Origin: Agapetus fuscipes
Lineage: Eukaryota; Arthropoda; Insecta; Trichoptera; Glossosomatidae
Direction: 5' to 3'
DNA: 64,000 nucleotides
NCBI GenBank assembly: GCA_951799405.1
Contig: OX637332.1
Location: forward strand, 16,621,001-16,685,000
Shown here: in pieces, positions 1-12,557 of the stretch
Position numbering within the stretch: the stretch's first letter is position 1
Layout of the letters: every line of letters starts with the position of its first letter
Notes under the pieces: generated by a model
Databases searched by the model: none
The model's input: the letters and a program-made list of their open reading frames with translations, nothing else
What the model was told of the DNA's origin: nothing
Position numbers and translations under genes: made by a program

Positions 1-60
1 ACAAAATACAACGTACATTCAATCCCTGGAATTGATTCTCATTATGTTTTTGGTCTGCAG

Positions 61-342
61 AACTTGTCCGTCCGTCTGGAAGAGGTTGAGGCCAACGCCA
101 TTGTCGGAGGCAAGAGAATCATCAGCAAACTGGAGGCTCGCATGCGTGACCTGGAACTGGAACTGGACGAGGAGAAGAGGAGGCACGCTGAGACTATCAA
201 GATCCTGCGCAAGAAGGAGCGCACCGTCAAGGAGGTCATCATCCAGTGCGAGGAGGACCAGAAGAACATTTCTCTGCTCCAAGACGCACTCGACAAGTGC
301 AACCAGAAAGGAAACCTCTACAAGAGACAGCTTCAGGAACAG
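61..342 (+). CDS. Prm: Paramyosin, penultimate coding exon (partial gene)
   Basis: This exon encodes 94 residues of the paramyosin rod, the coiled-coil core protein of invertebrate thick filaments. The translation starts NLSVRLEEVEANAIVGG and ends KGNLYKRQLQEQ. It is charged, heptad-patterned and highly conserved in arthropod paramyosin, with no glycine or proline kinks beyond the expected skip region. The acceptor AG lies at 59-60 after a pyrimidine-rich tract. The exon ends at a CAG|GTGAGA donor and is an exact number of codons (phase 0 in and out). All upstream exons lie left of the window. Myosin heavy chain rod was considered, but the continuation in the next exon is paramyosin-specific. 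The exon is clearly GC-richer than its flanks. Confidence 0.93.
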
Positions 343-712
343 GTGAGATCTTTTGATCAAAGCAAAAAAAAAGTAAGGTAGTTGATGATACTTTACAGAC
401 ATTATCGATTGATTCAATCTTCAAAAATATTCATATATTTATTTAAAGCACTTAAAATTTCAGGTCAGATCTATTTATTTCCATTTTCTTTTGAGGACAA
501 ATAGAATATGATGCTTGGAATGTTCGTAGCAAAAAAAAAAACAAAACTACACTCTTCTCTTTTCGTCTGCACATAGCTGGTGTTCTCGACATGCACGACT
601 TCTAGGTAGAATGTCTTACACGAGCAGCAGAAAAACAACTCTACTTTCGTTGCGAACCATTATACTTGATTTGTATGAAGTACTTCCTTTACAATGGTGT
701 TTGTGTGTCCAG

Positions 713-916
713 GAGGGCATGTCCCAGCAGAGCGTGACGCGCGTGCGCCGCTTCCAGCGCGAGCTCGAGGCCGCGGAGGACCGCGCCGACACCGCAGAGA
801 GCAACCTGTCCCTCATCCGCGCCAAGCACCGCACCTTCGTGACCACCTCCTCCGTGCCCGGCTCGCAAGTCTACCTGGTGCAAGAGTCCACCTCAAGAAC
901 CATGACATCGGACTAA
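713..916 (+). CDS. Prm: Paramyosin, last coding exon with stop
   Basis: Encodes the C-terminal 67 residues of paramyosin and the TAA stop. It begins [19 protein letters not shown], continues the coiled coil ([13 protein letters not shown]), and ends in the short non-helical tail that includes [17 protein letters not shown]. The [11 protein letters not shown] segment and the SVPGSQVY tail are hallmarks of insect paramyosin. The acceptor CAG is at 710-712 and joins the previous exon in phase 0 across a 370-bp intron. Third codon positions are strongly GC-biased against an AT-rich background, as expected for a highly expressed muscle gene. Confidence 0.93.
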   Translation, partial: EGMSQQSVTRVRRFQRELEAAEDRADTAESNLSLIRAKHRTFVTTSSVPGSQVYLVQESTSRTMTSD

Positions 917-1800
917 GTCCAACAAAACACTGCAAACCAAAAAAATAATAATAATAAAATGGAAATATTTTAAATGTATTTAAACGGACTACGCCGTTAT
1001 TTAATAATTTATATGTTGATTTTTTAATTTTTATTATTTTTTTTATTGTTCACGCGCTAGCTCATCATCGGCCCTGGATCTCTTCGAGCAGAAGGTGTGC
1101 CGACACGTCTCGCTATCCTTCACGAGGTTCTTTCAGCGAACACTCTACGAAGCTTACAGTCGCCACGCATCTTGGGACGGATCTAGGGTCTCAATAAACA
1201 AGTCAAATTGATTTCCACTTGATGTTTTGTTGTTGTACCGTTGGACTAGCGCCCCGCCGCTCCGTGGCCATCACGGATACATTTCCACTATATTATTTTC
1301 TCGATACAAATGTGTCCGCTGATCGGCGTCGCCTGCCCAGTAGAGAGTGAAGGGAAGTCTCACCCTGAGGCGGCCGGCCTGCTGCTGACGCTGCCTGCTG
1401 AATGCTGTGTGCCTGGAGGCTCGCCCGCATTTCTGTCCCAGCCTGCTCGACCACTCGCCACATCCCCGCACGACTCACAACACTACACCATACTCGTACA
1501 TTACTTATCACCGCGCGTGTTTCAAAAGCCACGCCACACATTAGTCGTAATGATTATTATATATTTATTAACGCACTGACATAGTGTTATTTTACATTCA
1601 GCATCGCTACTCACCTACAAGTAATGTTTTTTTGAATATTTAAAAATATTATTGTTAAGGAGCGTGACTTTTGAAAGACGACGTATTGTATACGTCTTAT
1701 ATTGTTAAAATAAGCAAAACAGCAATTTTAAATTCTTATCATTTGTGACTATTATCTATGATAATAATATATCAAATAAATGTTTTTAAATGAAAATACT
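917..1800 (+). other. Probable paramyosin 3' UTR region
   Basis: Possible AATAAA poly(A) signals occur at 953-958 and 1193-1198, with another near 1775. Between about 1040 and 1470 the sequence is unusually GC-rich and reads open in several frames on both strands, but no splice-consistent or recognisable protein emerges. I treat it as UTR or flanking sequence. The true cleavage site cannot be decided from sequence alone. Confidence 0.45.
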
Positions 1801-3861
1801 CTAAATCGCGTTTATTCATTTCCTTCCTATGACACTACGTTGTTTTTTTTAAGTCTGAAGAAATTTACTAAATAGATAATTACTTAGATTCGATATTTTC
1901 AACGTTTGCTTATGTGACTTTAAACTGAATAAAACTACCCGGACTATTGACATAAGTGCACCCTTTTCACTTAATATAATGTCGCTATGCTACCGTTGAA
2001 AATACCCGGCATTAGTTTTTGTAAAAATACAAATTACAAATACTTACACCTGAAATTCTAAGAGTACTTCCTGTAAGCGAATAATAAAAAACACAATCCG
2101 AGAGATGTAAAAAAAAAAATTGTACCTATTTGTGGAAGATTAAAAAAAGATAAGGGAAATAACTCACAATATTTTAAAAGTTGAAGTTAAACATTAATAG
2201 ACATATGACATTTAAAAATTATGAAATTTGCATTTGAACTTGTAATTTTTTATATCCCTGTACAGGATCTGAAGAAGGAAACCAAGTGAATGATGAGGAA
2301 TAACACACTGCTGCTGAGATAAAAACAAATAAAACATAATAGTGGGTCAATTCTAGTACAAAGTGAATGATGATGCTTCATACACCCTTTTTTTTCATTT
2401 GAGAGGGGAAAATCTTTAAAAGATTCCTGCCATTGTTTCCGCCGGCAGGATATGTGAGATTTTTACTCACTAAAAACCCCCGTCTACATCTTGCCACACC
2501 TCTCGTAAACCTGCTTCATAAAACCTGTCGTATAATGAAATTATTTATTTGCATCACTTGATTACACTAACTGTATATTAACATTAAATGAAGCAAAGAA
2601 AAACCTGCAGTTCTAGTTGAAGCAACACCCTTCACTATGGATATAAATAGGTCACACAGGACATTGCTATCCCTTAGAGAATAAAATCATAGGAAATTGC
2701 ATAATCAAATTCTTAGATTATAGATTATAGAAATGCACGAATGAGATGCGCAACATACATATACTATATCGTAAGTACCAAGTCTCATTTTTTCCCATAT
2801 CAGTGGTTTCTAAGCTTTCTTTAACCAAGAACCACATTTTTGTGTTTTTTTTTCTAAAGAGAACATTTATTGTTGTTTACAAAGAAACCCTTTGGTTGTT
2901 TTTTCTTAAGCGCTCGACCACTTTGATAGTCAAAAGACCAAGAACCACTTCGGAAACTTAATGAATTAATCAGGGACAACTAGATTCATGAAAATTGATT
3001 TATTTCAATTTTAAAACCAACATATAAGATATTCGTCAATATTTTTTTATAGATAAGAGTGATAGATTTACGTTAATGTTAATGTGTTTTGTCAGCTAGC
3101 AAATTGTTTATAAGTTGGGCAATCCTTGGTCTAATATTATTATTCAAAGCTACATGCACATCATTAAAAACTAACAAGTAATTTTTGAACTTGATTTCAA
3201 TTTGTAGAAAAACCCTTATCAATGGCAATGAATAAAATATAAAGAAGAGCGTACCTCAAGTATAAACTCCCCTTGATTGCGTAAATCGAAAATGTATAAA
3301 ATATGTGACGGCGTTCCTAGTGAGTGATTTAGTTTTCATACTTTTCTTTATTTAAGCAATCGAGAGTAGTTAACAACATCTTTTGCACTCGAGGCACTGA
3401 TAAAAAAACTATGTAATAAAGAAATTAGAAGTGCTTAAAATCAAAATAAATCTATTTCTCAAGATTGGATCATGGATAGACTATTTACAGTTCTTCGTAC
3501 ATAACTTGAAAAATCCATATTTTTAATTTATATGTAAGTATCCTGTATGACCTTCCAGCGAACCTCTTCTGAGGTTCTTGCGGACTACCAAGTAACAACC
3601 TCTGCACTAGACGCTTCACAGTAGCGCTCAGCGATGAGGATCCTGAGTATAGTACATTGCATGTAAAAATACTCAGCGATCACGTAAACAGAAAATTGAC
3701 TGTAAACTGTAACACTCACCAGAGACGCTTTTATATATATAACATTTTATCTGTTGACACGATGTTTGAGTACGTACACAATGTTTAAGCCCGGACGACA
3801 GCAAAGAGATTTAAAGTAAGCCTTAGAGATTTGTCTATATATATATAAATATTTTTTTTAA
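1801..3861. other. AT-rich intergenic, no gene seen
   Basis: No supported gene. One minor point: at 2265-2289 a good acceptor (tgtacag) precedes an eight-codon reading that ends in TGA (DLKKETK). It could be a tiny alternative terminal exon, but it is too short to call. Otherwise simple AT-rich sequence. Confidence 0.4.
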
Positions 3862-3992
3862 TAAATCCTGTGCGGGAGACTCCCTAGATTCTAGAGATTC
3901 TAGGGGTCTATGACACTTGTTGTAGTGCCGCAGAGGTGTACGAGCTTGGTCGTCGCTACAAAGCGCCAAATTGCTCTTGTGATTGCAATACC
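3862..3992 (-). mobile_element. tRNA-derived SINE family S2, 3' fragment
   Basis: Matches the 3' portion of the S2 copy at 17995-18325: the same cctgtgcgggagactcc start, the duplicated tctagattctagag motif, and the gagcttggtcgtcgctac block. The tRNA-like head is missing, so this is a truncated or rearranged copy. Confidence 0.65.
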
Positions 3993-4285
3993 TCAGTGAG
4001 CGTGTCAGAGAAGCAGGATTATTAGCTGAACTCTTTTACTGCTCATGGTTTAACGATTTAATCTTCAATTTATAAGATGGAGAGTATATGTACTACAAAA
4101 CAGCAATCAAACTAAAAACGACAAAGATGAAAAAAGCTATTCAAGATTCCGATGGGAAAAAAGAACTTAAGTTGTTCAAGCATATTATAAAACGTACATA
4201 TTTGTTAGCACCTTAAGGGAACAAAACGTTTGAAAAACCGTTGACTTTAGAATGCAACTGATAATATTTTTAAAACCTCAGGTAT

Positions 4286-5188
4286 TTTTTAAGTGAGTAC
4301 TTACTTTACTTTCTTCGGCTAATAAGCCTTGAAGGCTCAGGGCCTCCCGCACCACAATCCTCCAGGACTCTCTGTCTTGTGCAGCTTCCTTCCATGGTCC
4401 CCTCACTCCCAGAACTTCGGCATCGGTTTCAACGTTGTCTGCTCACCGCATCCTGGGATGTCCGAGTGGTCTAACACCTAAGGGGGCACCATCCAAGACT
4501 GTTCTGATGATCCTGGAGTCCTCTGCACGTGCTACATGTCCGGCCCACTGGAGTCTTCTTGTTTTCATTACCGATACTATGTTTGCATCTTGAAACACGG
4601 ACATCAGCTCCGCGTTGGTCCGGATACGCCACCTGTCATCTTCAAATACAGGTCCGAGAATGCGACGAAGCATTTTGTTCTCAAAGACCTGGAGAGATTT
4701 TTCTTGTTTTTGAGTCAGACTCCAGGCTTCGCATCCGTACAACACAACTGGCCGAACAATGGAAGTGTAAATCTTGAATTTTGTGGAGCGGGATAGCCAT
4801 TTTGAGCACAATAGCCCTCTAAGGCCAAAAAAGCATTATTGCCGGAGTGAATTCGGGCATGTAATTCTGAGGATATGATTTTTTTGTCATTTATAAGGGT
4901 ACCCAAGTACTTGAATGAATTGCAATTCTTAAACTTGTAATTATCTACATTCAAATCTTCTTGAATATCCCGCCGCGCCACAGGCAAGTATTCAGTTTTC
5001 CCCTCATTAATTCTCAATCCTATCCTCCTTGCCATTCTCTCCATTGGTAAGAAGAGCGCCCGGAGCTGTGCAGCGTTCTCTCCCAGAAGCACCACATCAT
5101 CCGCATATCCCAGCAGCCTAATGGTACTTCCTATGGTGATTCCACCATACACAGGTTTGGTTTCTCTCACAACCTTTTTAAGTGAGTA
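4286..5188 (-). mobile_element. 5'-truncated LINE with 14-bp target-site duplication
   Basis: Minus-strand fragments of a non-LTR retrotransposon reverse transcriptase. About 4715-5170 encodes an RT segment with the YADD catalytic box (LLGYADDVVLLGE) followed by a thumb-like stretch. Then, in another frame, 4443-4811 encodes the C-terminal region (VLYGCEAWSLTQ, LQWAGHVARAED). A frame change separates the two, and an in-frame TGA sits where a tryptophan would be expected (RMR then ADNV), so the copy is dead. It is bounded by the direct repeat tttttaagtgagta at 4286-4299 and 5175-5188. The element's 3' end, on the left, has a short (AAGTA)-like tail. RTE-like by overall look; clade not certain. 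Confidence 0.85.
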
Positions 5189-6544
5189 TTTTTTTAAACT
5201 AAAGCAGGCATTCCTAAATGTAAGCGTTGATTCAAATGAAGTAACGCGGGCTTTTGCAACATTGCGATTGAAGATAAAGCGCCAATGAATCCTTTTTAAT
5301 GTAAGGATGGTTGCAGCTTTCTGCCTTTGAGTTTTTATGTTCTAGTCTATAGTTTCTTCAGCCAGAATTATTTAATTTTTGCTTATGACATTCGGTGATT
5401 CACAAAATATCAATTTCTTTAAAGTTGGCACACGGTCATTTTAGTTTTTGTCTGTGTCATACAAAAAATAATTACATAATTTTAATAACGACTGATCTGA
5501 AATTAAAATACCCAGAATTTATCATGTACATCTAAATAAATTGTTCATTTTACTGGTATACTTATAGTTCAGAAGCATTAAAAATAACAACAATAAAATA
5601 CTTAGAGAGACTGTTTTGTTATAAATGACAAGTCTGATGAAGATGGTTTAGAAATTATGATCATGCAGTGCTGAATTTAAATATGTAAAAAGGCTTAAAA
5701 TTAATATTAAATTTCTAGAATATTTGTGTGCTCAACTCAAGACCGGTCACAAAGGGTACGCTTAAATTTACAGAAGGTAGGAATTATAATAAATGTTTCC
5801 TCACGAAATGAATCCTCCGATTTTTTTTCATTTTCCATCAGGTTAACGACATCAAAGATTTCAGGACGTATTGAATTCAAATAAATAATAATTCTTTTGT
5901 CTTATACCTTGATGCATAGTACCTACCCCGAGTATAAAACGTTGCGTAGATACTCAACTGTCGCCTTAACAAAAGAATAAATATAAAACTAAAACAATCA
6001 ATAGAGGTGATCATGTATTTTTCATGTCCTTATCATTTTAAAGTGGTACTTGAGTATTTACGCAACATATCGCCACCTTAAGGGTAAAACTGAATAAGTG
6101 CTGGTTCAGTGATTTGAGAAATCGTGGAAAAAAAATCATTGGGAGTAACTTGTCATCGTAGGTAGACTAATTATAAGGAAGTGATCATGAACAACTTCTT
6201 AACTACAGGATTTTCACATTTTTTAGTGTTTTCTCTCGTAGAAAAAAGGAAAAAATGCATTTATCTGAGAAACCCATGTTAGCTTAATACGTCACTTATT
6301 AATTCTACCTTCAAGGTATCGATATTATACCATCTCACGTTACAAATATCTTACATAAGCAGACACGTGTAAATTTGTTTTTCATATAAAATATTATTTT
6401 TCATATAAAATATTTTCATAAACTGCCCATCATTTTACAATTATGGATGAGTTATTAATATAGGTATATCGTTTTTTATGGTTTGTGTATTAACACTGTG
6501 AAAATTCATGTTTTTACTTATGTCTCAACATACATTTTAGTTTT
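5189..6544. other. AT-rich intergenic, nothing recognised
   Basis: No ORF with coding character, no tRNA-like boxes and no clear terminal inverted repeats were found. Confidence 0.4.
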
Positions 6545-7160
6545 CTTGTAATCTGTAATCTGTAACTCTGTCGCCATTCCGCTAGGGGTGGCCAGAGCCT
6601 CTGCAGAGTTGCCTCCATTTTTTCCTATCCTGACATACCTCTTTCAATTCCTTTATATCCATCACCTTTTTCATGCATTTTCTTCTTTTACGCTCACTTT
6701 GTATATCCCATTCTTTCACAATCTCCTCAATCTGATCACTCCATACTTTTCTCGGTCGTCCCTTCCTTCTTTTTCCTTTCACACTTTCTTTGTATACATG
6801 CTTTGTCAGTCTATCATCATTCATTCTTTCCACATGCCCAAGCCATCTCATCACATTCTTTTGTACTTTAACTTTCACATCCTCTTTCAAATTACATTCT
6901 TTTTTTACCCATTCATTCCTAACTCTATCCCTCAAAGTTTTTCCTGTCATGCTTCTCAAATGCTTCATTTCCACCGTACATACTTTACTCATTTCGCTAT
7001 CATTCACTGTCCATGCTTCACTTCCATACATAAAAGTCGGTAACAATATGCCATTGTGTACCGCCATTCTCAGATCCATCGTCAATCGTTTGTTCTTTGC
7101 TATTCTTCCTATTGCACCGACCACTTGCTTTCCCTTGCACACCCTATTCTCCATCTTCCA
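6545..7160 (-). mobile_element. LINE RT C-terminal fragment (family B)
   Basis: A 190-codon uninterrupted minus-strand ORF (6582-7154) encodes the C-terminal end of a LINE polyprotein. Key stretches are ILLPTFMYGSEAWTV, MRWLGHVERMNDDRLT and KGRPRKVWSDQIEEI, ending KKWRQLCRGSGHP. Downstream of the stop the element ends in a short (ATCTGTA)n tail at 6545-6570. It is 5'-truncated, with no YxDD box. The same family is on the plus strand at about 41470-41960. It is related to, but distinct from, the family A copies at 29084 and 42877. Confidence 0.85.
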
Positions 7161-8138
7161 TTCTTTTCAAACATAACAAATTCATTTCTTGCATGTTGAT
7201 TATCTCATTGTTTTTGTTTTAATTCCTTTTAACATAAAGTTTTTTGACAGATGAATTATCTTCTTCTTTTAAATTGTATCCATAGTAATTGCCAATCGTA
7301 TGAATTTTATTAGGTACTTATATATTATTGTTAATCACAATTGATATTAATTAGTACCTAACTACCTAAATAAAGATTTTATTTTATATTTTTTTACATG
7401 ATTTGTAAGATTTATTGTTTTTTAAAAAAATCTCTTTTTTATTGATGAATTTTATCTTAATGTACAACTTATTTTATTTTTGAACTTTTTATATTCTTAT
7501 ATTTATTAATTAATTCATTTGACCTATTTAACTTACCTCACTGACTATTTTAAAAACTCTGTAAAATTTTTACTACCTGAAGATGACTATATTGGTCGAA
7601 AACGTTTATACTATTGAAAATATTAAAAAGTTAATAATTTTTAAATATATTATATATTTGTGGAAATAAAACAGGGTTTTAAAATTTAAAAAGTGTTGTT
7701 TAATTAAATAACAATAAAAAAAAATAGGTATATCGCTTATAAAAGTATGTACCTGAATTTCACATGATAAAGCATACAGATGTGTGCTAGAAACGTGTAT
7801 GGCTATTATTAGAGAAACATACAACATTATGGGGGAAGGAATCGGCCAGAGCGTCCGACTTAGTTTCTGTTTATTTGTAGTTCGCCGGCCACGCTTTGAG
7901 TCAGTACAAATTATTACCAAAATACACGAATATTATGTTATCTTTCTGCTCATAAAATCTAAAATTTACTTGCCAAAAGCTTAAACCAAGCCCAGTACCT
8001 TGTTTGAATGAAGTTAATCGTGAATATTTGCAATTGTAGGATGAAAATACTTTTGGAGTTCTCTTGTTTATTGATATCAGAGAGATCACAGAGTGAAATA
8101 TGTTCCGGGCATTGACGCAAATACAAAGTAAAATAAAT
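7161..8138. other. AT-rich intergenic, nothing firm
   Basis: About 7560-7620 carries a cctgaagatgac...tcgaaaacg motif of the kind widely dispersed in insect genomes. Otherwise no supported feature. Confidence 0.35.
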
Positions 8139-8393
8139 CGCTCCCCCAGTTCTTGTTTACCGTATACGCCAATCTTGTCAAATATGACTTTTTCATGCAG
8201 TTGTCTTATGAATTAAATTCTACACAATCTGAGCTAAGAAAAACCGTAAAACTCGATAATGTGAGGGTTCTTTTAAATATTTTTAATATAAATTTCTTGT
8301 TTTTATAAGACACATTGGTCCAGTACACATGCAAACATTGCTCATGTAAAATTTTCTCAATGGCGTTTACGGTAAACAAGAACTAAGGCAGCG
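8139..8393. mobile_element. MITE (255 bp) with TIRs and 4-bp TSD
   Basis: The left end cgctcccccagttcttgttt and the right end are inverted copies sharing an agttcttgtttaccgta core of about 24 bp with one mismatch. AAAT flanks both sides (8135-8138 and 8394-8397). A second member of similar length lies in opposite orientation at 26352-26604, flanked by AATT. There is no ORF, so it is a non-autonomous DNA transposon. The superfamily was not assigned. Confidence 0.78.
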
Positions 8394-9044
8394 AAATGTC
8401 AATTGATGGAAAATAAGTAATTAGTGAAATTTAAGAAAAAAAAATCGGTGGGAGTACATAAAACCGCTAGCTGTTATAAAGCTTCCTTTCATTACTAATC
8501 GCCTTAAGATTCAGAAAAAAATGATTTTCCTAAAATTTAATAATTTTGTTGACGAAATATTCATTCAGATCATATGTATCAGAAAAATATTTTTTTCGTA
8601 ATAATAACTTAATTCTTTTGCGTCGTGTTTCTACTAAAGAAACGTTTATAAACAAAAATATTTTATTTTCCTCAAACTTTTGTTTCAAGGTAAGATTTTT
8701 TTGTACTTATGTTATTTTTCTAGATAATAATACATTTAGCAAAGCTGTTTTGACGCTTTTTTACGAAAAAAAACAGTATTACGTGACAATTTAAACAATA
8801 ATTGTATTTTCATTCCTTTTTTGATTATATTTAACAAAATCTTTTGTCTTGATATTCTTTATATTTAGAAGTGTACTAGCAGACTGACCGTGCTGCGCAC
8901 GGTTGTCTGCTAGGCCCTTCGGGCAGTGTCTGGCTTCTGCAATAATTTTTCCTCACACCTCCTTCATAGTAATTAAATGCTTTAAGAAGTAATTTGAAAA
9001 AAAAATTGCGGTAAAAGGGTTATTTAGTTCTTTCATGTTCTGAG
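8394..9044. other. Intergenic; small GC hairpins near 8885-8930
   Basis: Mostly AT-rich. At 8880-8932 a GC-rich patch contains two short hairpins: ccgtgc-tgc-gcacgg and gccc-ttc-gggc. A similar GC hairpin pair sits at 31540-31580. This is probably the end of a repeat that I cannot assign. Confidence 0.3.
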
Positions 9045-11790
9045 TATCTTGTATGAAGCATGAGGTATGAGGCTGACCTCCCATACCTAAAAAAATGTTC
9101 ACTGAACGAATGTTTCTCTGTTCCTGAAAAGGTCGGCAAAATTGCAGGGCTTATGGTCAAGAGAGGCTGAAATTTTTATTTGTAATTACACATGCAGCGT
9201 TTGTAAGCGCAAACTCACTCATGTCTGCTTGGGGGCATGCATTCAATATGAATTATAAAATGTATGTATGCAACTTAGATTTATATTCTAAAATTAAAAA
9301 CATCAAGTGCCACAATTATATGTTAACGTGAAAGAACATTTGCCAGCTTGTGGGTGTGCATTGTATTTGAATCATCAAAACTCTTTTTGCAACTTAAGAT
9401 TATAAATTAAGATAACCGTTGTTTAAGGATTTTTCAAACCCAAACTCCTTGACCTAAGGGTTAGTATGAGGCTTACCACCCATATCGCATAAATGGGTTC
9501 ACTTAACTAATGTTCCCCCTGTTTCTGAATAGGTCGGCAAAAGTTGCATGGCTTATGGTTATGAGAGGCTGAAATTTTTATTTGTAATTACACATGCAGC
9601 ATTTGTAAGCGCAAAGTCACTCATGTCTGCTTGGGGGCATGCATTGAATATGAATTATAAAATGTATGTATTCAACTTAGATTTATATTCTAAAATTAAA
9701 AACATCAAGTGCCACAATTAAATGTTAGCGTGAAATGACATTTGCCAGTTTGTGGGCGTGCATTCAATTTGAATCATCAAATAACTTTTTTTGCAACTTT
9801 AGATTATAAATTAAATTTAACATTGTTGAAGGATTTTTTAAACTCAAATCCTTGACGGATAGGTAAGTATGAGCTTGAATACCCATATCGCAAAAAATGG
9901 TTCACTTGACAAATGTTTCCCCTGTTTTTGAAAAGGTTGGCAAAAGTTGCAGGGCTTATGTTCATTAGAGGCCTTAATTTTAATTTGTAAGTTAACATGC
10001 AGCATTTATAAGCGCGAACCCACTCATGTCTCCAGGGGGGCATGCATTGAATATGAATTATAAAAGTTATTGTATCTGTGCAACTTAGATTATATATTCT
10101 AATATTTAAAAAAAATCAAGTGCCACAACTATATGTTAGCGTGAAATGACATTTGCCAGTTTGTGGGCGTGCATTCAATTTGAATCATCAAATAACTTTT
10201 TTTGCAACTTTAGATTATAAATTAAATTAAACGCTGTTGAAGGATTTTTCAAACTCAAATCCTTGACTTATAGGTAAGTATGAGTCTGAATACCCATATC
10301 GCAAAAAATGGTTCACTTGACAAATGTTTCCCCTGTTTTTGAAAAGGTTGGCAAAAGTTGCAGGGCTTATGTTCATTAGAGGCCTTAATTTTAATTTGTA
10401 AGTTCACATGCAGCATTTATAAGTGCGAACCCACTCGTGTCTCCAGGGGGGCATGCATTGAATATGAATTATAAAAGTTATTGTGTCTGTGCAACTTAGA
10501 TTATATATTCTAATATTTAAAAAAAATCAAGCGCCACAACTATATGTTAGCGTGAAATGACATTTGCCAGTTTGTGGGCGTGCATTCAATTTGAATCATC
10601 AAATAACTTTTTTTGCAACTTTAGATTATAAATTAAATTTAACGTTGTTGAAGGATTTTTCAAACTCAAATCCTTGACGGATAGGTAAGTATGAGCTTGA
10701 ATACCCATATCGAAAAAAATGGTTCACTTGACAAATGTTCCCCCTGTTTTTGAAAAGGTTGGCAAAAGTTGCAGGGCTTATGTTCATTAGAGGCCTTAAT
10801 TTTAATTTGTAAGTTCACATGCAGCATTAATAAGCGCGTACCCACTCGTGTCTCCAGGGGGGCATGCATTGAGTATGAATTATAAAAGTTATTGTATCTG
10901 TGCAACTTAGATTATATATTGTAATATTTAAAAAAAATCAAGCGCCACAACTATATGTTAGCGTGAAATGACATTTGCCAGTTTGTGGGCGTGCATTCAA
11001 TTTGAATCATCAAATAACTGTTTTTGCAACTTTAGATTATAAATTTAATTTAACGTTGTTGAAGGATTTTTCAAACTCAAATCCTTGACGGATAGGTAAG
11101 TATGAGCTTGAATACCCATATCGAAAAAAATGGTTCACTTGACAAATGTTCCCCCTGTTTTTGAAAAGGTTGGCAAAAGTTGCAGGGCTTATGTTCATTA
11201 GAGGCCTTAATTTTAATTTGTAAGTTCACATGCAGCATTAATAAGCGCGTACCCACTCGTGTCTCCAGGGGGGCATGCATTGAATATGAATTATAAAAGT
11301 TATTGTATCTGTGCAACTTAGATTATATATTCTAATATTTAAAAAAAATCAAGCGCCACAACTATATGCTAGCGTGAAATGACATTTGCCAGTTTGTGGG
11401 CGTGCATTCAATTTGAATCATCAAATAACTTTTTTTGCAACTTTAGATTATAAATTAAGATTACCGTTGTTTAAGGATTTTTCAAACTCAAATTCCTTGA
11501 CTTAAGGGTTAGTATGAGGCTTACCACCCATATCGCATAAATGGGTTCACTTAACAAATGTGTCCCCTGTTTCTGAAAAGGTCAGCAAAAGTTGCAGGGC
11601 TTATGGTCATGAGAGGCTGAAATTTTTATTTGTAAATACACATGCAGCATTTGTAAGCGCAAACTCACTCGTGTCTCCGAAGAGGAGTGCATTGAATATG
11701 AATTATAAATGTTAATGCGTCTATGCAACTTAGATTGTATATTGTAATAATACTTTAAAAAAATTAAATGCCGCAATAAGTACGGTTTCA
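9045..11790 (+). repeat. 411-bp tandem array built from LINE 3'-end sequence
   Basis: The anchor ccttgac occurs at 9447, 9850, 10261, 10672, 11083 and 11495, spacings 403, 411, 411, 411 and 412 bp. A seventh, degenerate unit lies to the left. Each unit contains one nearly complete LINE-A 3' module (tgcagggcttatg, cacatgcagca, gcaacttagattat) plus a second partial module (tttgccagtttgtgggcgtg to gcaactttagattata). Central units are almost identical; the first and last are more diverged and resemble each other. The identical minus-strand ORFs at 10666 and 11077 are consequences of the repeat and not genes. Confidence 0.92.
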
Positions 11791-12279
11791 TATAAAAAGT
11801 TGACCTAATCGATCGTCATTATTTCTAAAAAATACATGTTATAACTGGTTGAAGTATAATTTTGAAATAAATAAAGAATATAGGTAGGTACTAAACGGAA
11901 TTCAACCGAAAAAGAATCGACTTGGCAATGGCAACGATGGCAACTTTGAAGCCTATGTTGAAGTGTTGGCAATTTATTTGAAATTCGAATGTCAAAATGA
12001 GTTTTGTTTCTCGCATAGGTTTTACATAAAAAGGTGTTGTGATTGATCATGTTTATTTATTTAAAAAACAACAATTTAAAATCTACTAATGATGAGGAAG
12101 CACATCCCAAGTCCTGAACAATATTTGTTGTGAATATGACGTGCATCTGTTTAGGAGTTCTTCAGTTTGAATACCATTAACGCACAACTATTTTGTATGG
12201 GGAGGCCGTTGAATTTTATAAAGATAAGGGATATTTCTGAATTTCGTTGCTGTAGAAACACCAATTCTCAAACAAAACC
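11791..12279. other. AT-rich, nothing recognised
   Basis: No coding or repeat signature that I can support. Confidence 0.35.
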
Positions 12280-12370
12280 CAGTTGCTGTAAGGCTGGATG
12301 GACCTTTAGTAGCCGGTCTTTGGTAAAGGCATATGAATTTTTCACCCAGCGAAGAGCATAAAAGTGTACT
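12280..12370 (-). mobile_element. SINE S2 fragment
   Basis: Shares the ggctggatggacctt, ggtaaaggcatatgaattt and cccagcgaagagca blocks with the full S2 copies at 17995-18325 and 35660-35940. It ends just upstream of the acceptor at 12394-12395. Confidence 0.65.
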
Positions 12371-12395
12371 TTAAAATTTGAGGTTGTCTTTTCAG

Positions 12396-12557
12396 TCCGC
12401 CATGCATAGTTCCTGGTCCCAGCTTGGAGACCGCGCGTGGCCGTCCAGCGGTTCACTTCAGCTATCAAGAAGGCGCAATGGGGTCCATCCCCTCGGACCC
12501 AGAAGGCTTTCGCATCCCCACGCGATGCCAACGTGCGTGGAAAGAGATGTGTTTGAG
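12396..12557 (+). CDS. Unrecognised gene, internal or penultimate coding exon
   Basis: A strong acceptor (gttgtcttttcag) opens a frame that runs, after one phase base, from PPCIVPGPSLETARGRPAV through HFSYQEGAMGSIPSDPEGF to RAWKEMCLR. It ends at an AG|GTACAA donor. Base composition is sharply GC-richer than the flanks, like the paramyosin and Hyperkinetic exons. It joins the next exon (12939) in perfect phase (AG + G). The frame requires two bases from an upstream exon that I cannot identify; the interval back to paramyosin is largely repeat. No known domain is recognised. The short size and paired cysteines leave a small secreted protein open, but that is speculation. Confidence 0.55.

Noticed and set aside
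1271..1584. GC-rich ORFs on both strands after paramyosin
   Set aside because: No splice-consistent structure or recognisable protein; more likely 3' UTR or flanking sequence.
2265..2289. Eight-codon alternative terminal exon for paramyosin
   Set aside because: Plausible acceptor, but too short to distinguish from chance.
10666..11316. Two identical 79-codon minus-strand ORFs
   Set aside because: They recur exactly once per 411-bp tandem unit and have no coding character.
9045..11790. CRISPR-like regularly spaced repeats
   Set aside because: Units are contiguous and 411 bp long with no unique spacers, in a eukaryotic genome.
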